From a virus: 25,159 bases of DNA. The position numbers and the translations under genes were made by a program. Below the pieces are notes generated by a model, which did not search any database, was not told where the DNA came from, and saw only the letters and a program-made list of their open reading frames with translations. The DNA lies in the IMG/VR virus record IMGVR_UViG_3300042691_024302, positions 1 to 25,159 of that record; one strand, written 5' to 3'. How positions within the stretch are numbered: the stretch's first letter is position 1; each line of letters starts with the position of its first letter. Below, one piece after another: positions 6,770 through 13,571 of this stretch.

Positions 6770-6846
6770 GGTCCGTTAGTTCAGTTGGTTAGAACGCTAC
6801 CCTGTCACGGTAGAGGTCGTCGGTTCAAGTCCGATACGGATCGCCA
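6770..6846 (+). tRNA. tRNA-Asp(GTC) with encoded CCA
   Basis: Acceptor GGTCCGT/ACGGATC, anticodon stem CTACC/GGTAG around CTGTCAC (anticodon GTC), T-arm GTCGG-TTCAAGT-CCGAT, discriminator G and an encoded 3' CCA (6844-6846). It is the only one of the seven tRNAs that encodes CCA, which suggests a separate origin. It is followed one base later by the Glu tRNA. Confidence 0.92.
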
Positions 6847-6847
6847 A

Positions 6848-6919
6848 GGCACTATCGTCTATCGGCTAGGACATCGCCCTTTCACGGCGGAAAGACGGGT
6901 TCGATTCCCGTTAGTGCTA
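6848..6919 (+). tRNA. tRNA-Glu(TTC)
   Basis: Acceptor GGCACTA/TAGTGCT (first pair G-U), anticodon loop CTTTCAC on a CGCC/GGCG stem (anticodon TTC, reading GAA/GAG), T-arm ACGGG-TTCGATT-CCCGT, discriminator A. It is transcribed with the Asp tRNA. No CCA is encoded. Confidence 0.92.
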
Positions 6920-6925
6920 CAAGTT

Positions 6926-6934
6926 TGCTATAAT
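6926..6934 (+). promoter_or_regulatory. Extended -10 promoter (TGC-TATAAT)
   Basis: TGC (6926-6928) and TATAAT (6929-6934) stand 17 nt upstream of the Thr tRNA. It could drive the Thr tRNA and the following DUF6065-like operon together. No good -35 box is seen. Confidence 0.6.
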
Positions 6935-6951
6935 GGAATAACCAATGGATT

Positions 6952-7023
6952 GCCTCCTTAACTCAGGGGTAGAGTACTCGCCTTGTAAGCGAGATGTCGT
7001 AGGTTCAAATCCTACAGGAGGCT
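6952..7023 (+). tRNA. tRNA-Thr(TGT)
   Basis: Acceptor GCCTCCT/AGGAGGC, anticodon stem CTCGC/GCGAG around CTTGTAA (anticodon TGT, reading ACA), T-arm GTAGG-TTCAAAT-CCTAC, discriminator T. It ends 12 nt before the next ATG, so tRNA processing would free the 5' end of the downstream mRNA. No CCA is encoded. Confidence 0.92.
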
Positions 7024-7035
7024 CAGGAATACAAA

Positions 7036-7704
7036 ATGGAAAAACCAGATATATTACAAAGCAATGATTTTAATTTTAATGTTTGGTATGAGACATACGA
7101 TCCATTATTTTCAGATATTTCAAAAAAATCAAGACTTCCAGAAAAATGGATATCTTATCAATATATAAAAAATAATTATTACAAACAAAGTTTTATAAAA
7201 CCAATTAATAGATATGTTGAAGCACTTTATCCAAAACCAAATCTTATATCTATTAATGATAATACTGTTACATTAAGACAACATAATCATGCAGATTTTT
7301 TTCTTTTAGTAGAAAATAACGGAATATTATATAACTTAGATAGGCCATGGATGAGACAATATTATAATACAAAATATTCTACTGAAATACCAAATGATTG
7401 CTTTAATTATATTTATAAATTTTATACTCCGTGGTATGTCGATTTTGAAGGAAATGTTGAATACAAAAATATCGAAAATTCTCCATTTCATATTTATGAT
7501 ATATCTATAAAGCATAACTCAGTATCTCAGCAACTTAATTATCTAGAACCAAACTTTATTCCTTTTAGTTTTAAAAAAATAGGAGACCACATGGTAGATG
7601 ATGGTTTCGGAAAAATTTTAAGAGGTTCTCCAATGTTTGACATTATATTTAAAGCAGATGATATAATGATTAGTAGAGTCAAGGAGTTTTATGAAAAAAA
7701 TTAA
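7036..7704 (+). CDS. Protein of unknown function, distant relative of the two following DUF6065-like proteins
   Basis: A 222-residue soluble protein, rich in Asn, Tyr, Phe and Ile. I recognise no catalytic motif. Its second half seems to keep landmarks of the next two proteins: FYTPWYVDFEGNVEY corresponds to PYWSVGTPKGYSA, IPFSFKKIGDHMVDDGF to LPFWSFGGFVDTDGF, and LRGSPMFDIIF to KQGTPFIQIIP, in the same order and spacing. It is therefore probably a third, more diverged family member. It overlaps the next gene by 14 nt and starts 12 nt after the Thr tRNA with an AGGA ribosome site. Function is unknown; the company of the halogenase and tailoring enzymes suggests a part in the same process. Confidence 0.65.
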   Translation: MEKPDILQSNDFNFNVWYETYDPLFSDISKKSRLPEKWISYQYIKNNYYKQSFIKPINRYVEALYPKPNLISINDNTVTLRQHNHADFFLLVENNGILYNLDRPWMRQYYNTKYSTEIPNDCFNYIYKFYTPWYVDFEGNVEYKNIENSPFHIYDISIKHNSVSQQLNYLEPNFIPFSFKKIGDHMVDDGFGKILRGSPMFDIIFKADDIMISRVKEFYEKN

Positions 7705-8413
7705 ATTTTATCCATTTAGTGAGTCAATAGTAGATCTTGTTCCAAAACCATCTCCTGCTTCCAGGCATGTGCCAGATTGGTATAAACATCAACCAGGATC
7801 TGTCAATGAAGAACAAGCCTTTTCAAATGGAGCAGGTGGAGCAACAATTAAAAAATGTATGCCAGTATTTGACATGATGACTGCAGGATATATTTTGGGA
7901 TTTCCCTGCGATATTTTTATAGATGCTACCGATCCTAATAAATTAAAATGGTCTACTCCTCAGCCCATGAGGCAGGTAATACCAGATGTAGTATCGCATC
8001 ACTCATTTGAACAATACTCACACTATCCAATTGATACAACACAATACCATAAAGAACTTTTTAGAATATTGCCTTATTGGTCAGTTGGAACTCCTAAAGG
8101 CTATAGCGCTATGTTTATCCATCCAATTCATAGAGATGAACTGCCATTCTGGTCTTTTGGAGGTTTTGTAGATACAGACGGTTTTATATCAGATGGACAT
8201 TTTTCTATGCTTATTAGAAAAAACTTTAAGGGTGTTATAAAACAAGGAACTCCATTTATTCAAATAATTCCAATACAAAGAGAATCTTGGGAAACTGAAT
8301 TAGTTGATCCAAAAGAAGCATCTAAAATATTACAAAAACAAAGAGTAAATGTAAGGGCAAATTTTGTTAATGCATATAAAAATAAATTTAGGAGTAAAAA
8401 AGAATTTAAATGA
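7691..8413 (+). CDS. DUF6065-like protein (copy 1)
   Basis: A 240-residue protein closely related to the next gene. Shared landmarks in order are VPDWY (MLPEWF in the neighbour), TIKKCMPVFDMMTAGY (TKMCMPFLDATTAGY), PYWSVGTPKGYS (WYYETPKGYS), HPIHRDELPFW (HPMNRYDLPFY), FVDTDGF, KNFKGVIKQGTPFIQIIP (RNFRGIIPKGTPIFQIVP) and QRESWE. I take this to be the DUF6065 family by memory of the pattern. It has no signal peptide or membrane segment. Conserved His, Asp, Cys and TPKGY positions would suit a metal- or substrate-binding role, but no reaction is known. A strong AAGGAG precedes the ATG, which overlaps the previous gene by 14 nt. Confidence 0.7.
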   Translation: MKKIKFYPFSESIVDLVPKPSPASRHVPDWYKHQPGSVNEEQAFSNGAGGATIKKCMPVFDMMTAGYILGFPCDIFIDATDPNKLKWSTPQPMRQVIPDVVSHHSFEQYSHYPIDTTQYHKELFRILPYWSVGTPKGYSAMFIHPIHRDELPFWSFGGFVDTDGFISDGHFSMLIRKNFKGVIKQGTPFIQIIPIQRESWETELVDPKEASKILQKQRVNVRANFVNAYKNKFRSKKEFK

Positions 8414-9171
8414 AAGACGATTTACTAAAAATAAAATTTATTCCTGGCTTTATTCCATATAAAAATCATTTAACACCTCCAGAACCAGCAATAAAGATGT
8501 TGCCAGAATGGTTTAGAACTTTGGCACGTCATGATAAATCTAATGACGACAGAACTTTACATCCAGTAAATCACATAGGCGCAGATGGGGCAATGGTTGC
8601 TACAAAAATGTGTATGCCATTTTTAGATGCTACTACAGCAGGATATCATTATTTATTAGAAGACGATTTATATGTAGATTTAGATGAAAATGGAAAACCA
8701 ATACTGTCTTGGAAAGGAGACGTTTTATTAGTTGATGTTAGGCCAACAATAGAATTGCCAGTGCCAGATAATTGTCACCCAATACATTATGGATGGAGAA
8801 TGAATTGGTATTATGAAACTCCTAAAGGATATTCTTGCTTAATTACACACCCAATGAATAGATATGATCTTCCATTTTATGTTCAGTCTGGAATTGTAGA
8901 ATCAGATATTTGGGGATTGCCAGTATTTACTGCATTTTTTTTAAAAAGAAATTTTCGTGGAATTATTCCTAAAGGAACACCAATATTTCAAATAGTACCC
9001 TTTAAAAGAGATAATTGGGAATTAGAAGTTATAGATACTCCAGAAGAGTTGGACAAGCATGAATTGATGGCAGAAAATAGACGATCAAGACTGTATGGTT
9101 ATTATAAACAAACTGCATGGAGAAGAAAAATATTTGGAGTATTCGGAAAGACTGAAAAATATGAAGAATGA
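8410..9171 (+). CDS. DUF6065-like protein (copy 2)
   Basis: A 253-residue paralog of the gene before it, joined by an ATGA overlap. It keeps all landmarks: MLPEWF, KMCMPFLDATTAGY, ETPKGYSCLITHPMNRYDLPFY, RNFRGIIPKGTPIFQIVPFKRDNWE. The N-terminal third differs (an HPVNHIGADGAMVATK insert), so the two may be subunits with different partners rather than redundant copies. The tandem arrangement points to duplication, or to a heteromeric complex. Its 3' end overlaps the following glycosyltransferase by 11 nt, which implies coupled translation. Confidence 0.7.
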   Translation: MKDDLLKIKFIPGFIPYKNHLTPPEPAIKMLPEWFRTLARHDKSNDDRTLHPVNHIGADGAMVATKMCMPFLDATTAGYHYLLEDDLYVDLDENGKPILSWKGDVLLVDVRPTIELPVPDNCHPIHYGWRMNWYYETPKGYSCLITHPMNRYDLPFYVQSGIVESDIWGLPVFTAFFLKRNFRGIIPKGTPIFQIVPFKRDNWELEVIDTPEELDKHELMAENRRSRLYGYYKQTAWRRKIFGVFGKTEKYEE

Positions 9172-10003
9172 TATTGATATTATTATATATTCATATAAAG
9201 GTAAATATGTAAAAGATATTTTACAAAAACTAGATGAATATTCTATGTCTGTAACACTAATAGATCAGCATCCATTAGATAGGAAAAAGATGTTTGATCA
9301 AATGATAAAAAAATATTTACATGTTTTTTGGGATCATCAAAAAAGTCCGTGCAAATATAAAAATAATCAAATTAAAATATCTAACGCTAAATATATAATG
9401 TTATTATCTGATAATGTATTTTTAGAAAAAAATATTATTGATACGTTAATTAATTTTATAGAAACAAATAATTGCATAGTTTCTGGTTTTGGGAAAAATA
9501 AAATAGAAAAAAAAGATTTATTCTCAATAAACCAAAAAAGAGAAAATTCTTTAGATTATACCTTAACAAACTTTATTAATCGTGATTTTATAATTGGGAA
9601 AAATGAACATTTTAAACAGATAGAGTATCCAGAGTTTTTAAAGTATAATGGAGAGGAAGAGTTATTATCTTTACTTTTTTACAATAATAAAATTGATATA
9701 TATTCCGCACCTAATAGTTTTGGCGTTAAGGTTGGTAAAAGAAGCATAGAGGAGATATACTGTCCATTTTCTATTGATCATAAATATAATAAAGTAATAA
9801 AAATATTTAAAGGGGAAATTTATAAAAATTATAACATTTCTAAAGAAATACTTGAAGATTTTAATCGATTCCACAACTTTAATTTTTCAGACCTAAAAGA
9901 ACTTCCATATATTAATGATGATGTTCTTTATGATCAAAATCAACTTGAATTTTTATCCGTAGATGGTAGAAAATTTGTTGAAAAAACAAGGGCCATCCAT
10001 TAA
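9161..10003 (+). CDS. GT-A-type glycosyltransferase-like protein
   Basis: A 280-residue protein. The N-terminus (DIDIIIYSYKGKYVKDILQKL) is a nucleotide-fold beta-alpha unit. It is followed by YLHVFWDHQKSPCKYKNNQIKISNAKYIMLLSDNVFLEKNIIDTLI in one continuous region (about 52-97), which matches the GT-A layout in which an acidic motif at the end of a strand (here SDN, 83-85) binds the metal and nucleotide-sugar. It resembles PF11397/GT60-like enzymes and may be a relative of the clearer transferase at 13571. Only one acidic residue remains in the DxD position, so activity is less certain. Start 9161 is chosen over an upstream in-frame ATG because it gives the usual short overlap with the previous gene and begins at the conserved fold. 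Confidence 0.55.
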   Translation: MKNDIDIIIYSYKGKYVKDILQKLDEYSMSVTLIDQHPLDRKKMFDQMIKKYLHVFWDHQKSPCKYKNNQIKISNAKYIMLLSDNVFLEKNIIDTLINFIETNNCIVSGFGKNKIEKKDLFSINQKRENSLDYTLTNFINRDFIIGKNEHFKQIEYPEFLKYNGEEELLSLLFYNNKIDIYSAPNSFGVKVGKRSIEEIYCPFSIDHKYNKVIKIFKGEIYKNYNISKEILEDFNRFHNFNFSDLKELPYINDDVLYDQNQLEFLSVDGRKFVEKTRAIH

Positions 10004-10012
10004 TGGTATAAT
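10004..10012 (+). promoter_or_regulatory. Extended -10 promoter (TGG-TATAAT)
   Basis: TGG (10004-10006) and TATAAT (10007-10012) overlap and follow the stop of the glycosyltransferase. A Shine-Dalgarno (AGGAG, about 10018-10022) and the ATG of the first 2OG oxygenase (10029) follow. It divides the island into two transcription units. Confidence 0.65.
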
Positions 10013-10028
10013 GTAATAGGAGAATAAT

Positions 10029-10631
10029 ATGCATAGAATAACTGTAATTGAAAATTTTATAACACCAGAAGATGCCAAAACATTAATAGATCAGCAACTG
10101 GATCCGTCCGCCGTCAGGCTTCCTTATCCAAATTACTATAGTGATAGATATGGTGGAACCTCTTTGCCGTATAATCCCACGGTAATGTCAATTTTAAAAA
10201 AATATGGACATAAATCAAATGAAATGCATAAAGCATTAAATGGTTTTAAAAATCCAATGTATGTTTTTAAGGCTTTTGGATCTCACTGGTTGCCTGGTAC
10301 TAAAGGTGACTTGCATATAGATGCACAGGGTCCAGAACCATGGATTGAGTTTAGTACAATAATGTATTTAAATAATGAATCAGAATACGATGGCGGAGTA
10401 ATATATTTCCCAAACCAAGATTTTCAGTATAAGCCTAAACAATATTCTGCAGTGTTTTTTCCTGGTGCTGGAACAGAATATATTCATGGAATAACAACTG
10501 TTACACGTGGCAATAGATTTACTGCTTTATATATGCATACTAGTTTGCCAGAACATGCAGATCCAGATTTTTATGATGGAGTAAAGCCTACAAGGTGGGA
10601 GGCACAGCACTATGACCTTAGACAACATTGA
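10029..10631 (+). CDS. Prolyl-4-hydroxylase-like 2OG-Fe(II) oxygenase (1 of 5)
   Basis: A 200-residue single-domain protein with the double-stranded beta-helix signature. Iron ligands are His96 and Asp98 (GDLHIDAQG) and His153 (YIHGITTV), with Arg163 (NRFTALYMH) for the 2-oxoglutarate carboxylate. STIMYLNNESEYDGGVIYFP is the typical P4H-like strand pair. All four key residues are present, so it should hydroxylate (or otherwise oxidise) a substrate using O2 and 2OG. P4H-like enzymes often act on proline in proteins, but relatives act on other residues and small molecules. It overlaps the next oxygenase by 20 nt, so the pair are probably made together. Confidence 0.85.
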   Translation: MHRITVIENFITPEDAKTLIDQQLDPSAVRLPYPNYYSDRYGGTSLPYNPTVMSILKKYGHKSNEMHKALNGFKNPMYVFKAFGSHWLPGTKGDLHIDAQGPEPWIEFSTIMYLNNESEYDGGVIYFPNQDFQYKPKQYSAVFFPGAGTEYIHGITTVTRGNRFTALYMHTSLPEHADPDFYDGVKPTRWEAQHYDLRQH

Positions 10632-11289
10632 ATATGATATATTAGATTTGGGTTTAGTATATTATAAAAATATATTAAAAGATTCAGAATCTATTATAGA
10701 AAAAGTTAATCAGATTGATTCAAGGTATATGTCTGGAGAACATGGCAATAATTTTACAGAAATGAAACCATGGCATGCATGGCAAAATGAAAGTGCTGGA
10801 ACATATGAAACTTTTTGTTGGCAAAAATTTTTTCCAAAACCACAAGACATAAAATATAATGATTATTATTATTTGGATCAATTAGATATATCAAAAAAAC
10901 TATACGATGCTCTTGACTTGGCAACTGATCATTATAAAAAAATAATTTATCCATTTGCAGATAAAAATATAAAATCTAGAGAATATAATATACATTTATT
11001 AAAATATACTCCTGGAGGATATCTGCCAGCACACCAAGATCAGGGTGTTAGTAGCAGAGTGTTGTCAAGTGTAATGTATTTAAATAATAATTATGTCGGA
11101 GGAGAGATAGAATTTAGACAATCTAAAATTAAAATAAAACCAGAACCTGGCAGTATAATATTTTTCCCATCAAACTTTTTATATGTTCATGAAGTTTATC
11201 CAATTATAAGTGGAGAAAGATATTCAATGCCACACTGGTACCATAATATACCATTTGGCGAGGCAAGAAATTCTACTGGTGCTGAATAA
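10612..11289 (+). CDS. Prolyl-4-hydroxylase-like 2OG-Fe(II) oxygenase (2 of 5)
   Basis: A 225-residue protein with complete active-site residues: His141 and Asp143 (PAHQDQGV), His193 (YVHEVYPI), Arg203 (ERYSMPHWYH), and VMYLNNNYVGGEIEF between. It is only distantly similar to the oxygenase it overlaps, so the pair probably act on different positions or substrates. About 100 residues at the N-terminus precede the core and may set substrate choice. Its stop overlaps the next ATG by one base. The run oxygenase, oxygenase, SGNH hydrolase, carbamoyltransferase, glycosyltransferase is uninterrupted. Confidence 0.85.
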   Translation: MTLDNIEYDILDLGLVYYKNILKDSESIIEKVNQIDSRYMSGEHGNNFTEMKPWHAWQNESAGTYETFCWQKFFPKPQDIKYNDYYYLDQLDISKKLYDALDLATDHYKKIIYPFADKNIKSREYNIHLLKYTPGGYLPAHQDQGVSSRVLSSVMYLNNNYVGGEIEFRQSKIKIKPEPGSIIFFPSNFLYVHEVYPIISGERYSMPHWYHNIPFGEARNSTGAE

Positions 11290-12044
11290 TGATATCTATT
11301 ACGTCAATTGATAAAAAAGAATTAGACGGTTATTGGCATATTACAAGAACTTTTAATAATAACTATAATGATGAATTACAAAATTTACAAATTAAACAAA
11401 AAAATTATAATAAAAATGGAAAAAGTATTTTATTTTCTGGATGTTCCGTAACAGAAGGTTCTAGTGTTAAAGAAAATAATTTATGGGTTAACTTACTTTC
11501 TAGTGAAATAAATAAAAAAATTCCAATAATGAATTCTATAAATATTGCAAAACATGGTAATAGTATATTTGACTCAATTGTAAGTATTTTTTCTTATATA
11601 AAAAATAATAATAAGCCAGACTTTATATTTTTAAATTTACCAAATATTGAAAGAAACTATTTATATTTAGAGGAAAATAAATATGCAACTATTTCGTTTT
11701 CTACAAAAAATAAAAATTCTTTAGACTTATATGCAAAATCATCAATGATACATATACTAAATTATTATTATATGCTAGAAGAATATTGTAGAAAAAGTAA
11801 TATACAATTATTTTCATTTACATGGGATCATGGAATATGGGATCTTAGTACTGCATCTCAATTTAAAGGTTTTAATTTTAATACCTTTCATACTTACAAA
11901 TGGGAAGAACTAACAAATTATATTTATGAATATAAAAGTAGTAAAAATGATCAGTATTATTTAATAGCGGAAGATGGTTATCATCAAGGCAATGCCTACC
12001 ATCATTTTTGGTCTGATTGGATACTAAAGGAAATCTTTAAATGA
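11289..12044 (+). CDS. SGNH/GDSL-type hydrolase (esterase or acyltransferase-like)
   Basis: A 251-residue protein. The block I motif is ILFSGCSVTEGSSV at about 47-60, with Ser nucleophile in GCSVTEG. Block II fits INIAKHGNS with its Gly, and block III is FLNLPN with its Asn. The C-terminal catalytic pair is EDGYHQGNAYH (DxxH), close to the end as expected. SGNH enzymes remove or move acyl groups on sugars, lipids or antibiotics, here probably on the product of neighbouring tailoring genes. No signal peptide is present, so it acts in the cytoplasm. It is translationally coupled to both neighbours. Confidence 0.7.
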   Translation: MISITSIDKKELDGYWHITRTFNNNYNDELQNLQIKQKNYNKNGKSILFSGCSVTEGSSVKENNLWVNLLSSEINKKIPIMNSINIAKHGNSIFDSIVSIFSYIKNNNKPDFIFLNLPNIERNYLYLEENKYATISFSTKNKNSLDLYAKSSMIHILNYYYMLEEYCRKSNIQLFSFTWDHGIWDLSTASQFKGFNFNTFHTYKWEELTNYIYEYKSSKNDQYYLIAEDGYHQGNAYHHFWSDWILKEIFK

Positions 12045-12118
12045 TTAAGAAAATTAAATTTATTATATGGAAATATAAAAATAGAAAAAAATTTAAATTT
12101 AAGGATTTTATATATTAG
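12041..12118 (+). CDS. 25-residue Lys-rich peptide gene
   Basis: A short frame begins with an ATGA overlap on the SGNH gene stop and ends at TAG 12116-12118, 7 nt before the carbamoyltransferase ATG. It encodes a very basic peptide starting MIKKIKFIIWKYK and ending DFIY. The coupled start, the fact that it fills the gap exactly, and my recollection of small basic proteins ending in FIY in other phages support a real gene. It might also be only a leader that couples translation. No function is known. Confidence 0.4.
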   Translation: MIKKIKFIIWKYKNRKKFKFKDFIY

Positions 12119-12125
12119 GAGTTAT

Positions 12126-13571
12126 ATGAAAATTTTAGGAATTAATGAAACTACACATGATGCTTCTATAACACTCATAGAAGATGGAAATATATTATTT
12201 GCTGCTCACGCAGAAAGATTCAGCAAGCAAAAAAATGATTGGTTTACAAATGACGATATTATTAATGAGGCATTGTCTTACGGAAAACCAGATCAACTAG
12301 CCTACTATGAAAATAGATGGCTAAAAAAACTACGCATAATTACTCGTGGTGGTTTTGGCGGAGACAAACCTTATTATCTTGCTAGACCAGATTTAAAATG
12401 GATTCCAAGAGAATCGTTTAGCCATCATCATTCACATGCAGCAGCAGGCTACTATACATCTAAATTTGACAATGCGGTAATTGTAGTATTAGACGCAATT
12501 GGAGAATTTAACACATCCACAGTATGGGTGGGAGAAGGCAGTAATTTAAAGAAAGTATTCACAAAAAATTATCCATTTAGTTTCGGATTATTTTATTCCG
12601 CATTTACTCAATTAGTTGGATTAAAACCAAATGAGGAGGAGTATATTTTTATGGGTATGGCAGCATATGGAGATTGGACTAGATATTATCTAAAAATAAA
12701 GGAATATTTTCCTGATATTCATACTCAAAAATATAATTTTCATAAAGGTATTTTTGACTGGGATGAAGTAATAGATGATCAGGCTAAATTTGATATTGCT
12801 GCTGCTGTTCAAAAAATATATGAAGACCGATTAGTTAATTTTATGTCCATGTCACAAAAACTTACTGGAAAACGTAATCTTGTTTTTATGGGTGGATGTG
12901 CATTAAATTGTGCAGCAAATACAATGCTTTGGAAGATGTTTGATGATGTCTGGATTATGCCCAACCCAGGGGATGCTGGATCGTCGCTTGGAGCGGCTGC
13001 AGCAGCCTATGGAAGCCATATAAATTGGCAGCATCCGTATCTTGGTCATGACCTTGGCGGGGAATACCCAGTAGGACCTATAATTACAGAACTAATAAGA
13101 AATAAAATTGCTGCGGTAGCAACAGGAAGGGCTGAATACGGTCCAAGAGCATTAGGAAACAGAAGTATTCTTGCAGATCCAAGAGATCCAAATATTAAAG
13201 ATAAAGTTAATTTAATTAAAAAAAGAGAGTTGTTTAGACCTTTTGCTCCAGTAGTAATGGAAGAGCATGCAAGTAAATGGTTTGATATGAATTTTACATC
13301 GCCATATATGCAGTATGCAGTCAAATGTTTACAACCAGATAAAATTCCATCTGTTGTACATAAAGATGGTACATCAAGAGTTCAAACTGTAAATAAAAAA
13401 CAGCATCCTGGGCTATATGATGTATTATCAAATTGGTACGCCATGACAGGGGTTCCAGTATTATTAAATACAAGTTTAAATATAAAAGGACAACCACTGT
13501 TAAACGATGAAAATGATATACTTGACTGGGAAAAAGAATATTCTTCTTTAATTATAAGGGGTAAAAATTAA
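12126..13571 (+). CDS. NodU/TobZ-type O-carbamoyltransferase
   Basis: A 481-residue protein with both domains of the family. The N-terminal ASKHA-like domain starts KILGINETTHDASITLIEDG (His11-Asp12) and has the metal/adenylate site SHHHSHAAAGYY (His100-102, His104). Then FMGMAAYGD, FMGGCALNCAANTML and PNPGDAGSSLGAA follow. The C-terminal domain has EYGPRALGNRSILADPR (338-353) and GVPVLLNTSLN. Family enzymes make carbamoyl-adenylate from carbamoyl phosphate and ATP, then transfer carbamoyl to a hydroxyl on a sugar or antibiotic. Slightly short at the C-terminus relative to NodU, but motifs are intact. Phage homologs have been linked to carbamoylated hydroxymethyl-cytosine, so DNA is an alternative target. 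AGGAG lies 6 nt before the ATG. Confidence 0.9.
   Translation: MKILGINETTHDASITLIEDGNILFAAHAERFSKQKNDWFTNDDIINEALSYGKPDQLAYYENRWLKKLRIITRGGFGGDKPYYLARPDLKWIPRESFSHHHSHAAAGYYTSKFDNAVIVVLDAIGEFNTSTVWVGEGSNLKKVFTKNYPFSFGLFYSAFTQLVGLKPNEEEYIFMGMAAYGDWTRYYLKIKEYFPDIHTQKYNFHKGIFDWDEVIDDQAKFDIAAAVQKIYEDRLVNFMSMSQKLTGKRNLVFMGGCALNCAANTMLWKMFDDVWIMPNPGDAGSSLGAAAAAYGSHINWQHPYLGHDLGGEYPVGPIITELIRNKIAAVATGRAEYGPRALGNRSILADPRDPNIKDKVNLIKKRELFRPFAPVVMEEHASKWFDMNFTSPYMQYAVKCLQPDKIPSVVHKDGTSRVQTVNKKQHPGLYDVLSNWYAMTGVPVLLNTSLNIKGQPLLNDENDILDWEKEYSSLIIRGKN

Noticed and set aside
10612-11289. The two overlapping oxygenases as one frameshifted gene
   Set aside because: Each has its own complete active site and start, so they are two genes.
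13046-13324. A 92-residue - strand frame inside the carbamoyltransferase
   Set aside because: It lies opposite the most conserved part of the carbamoyltransferase and looks like a shadow.
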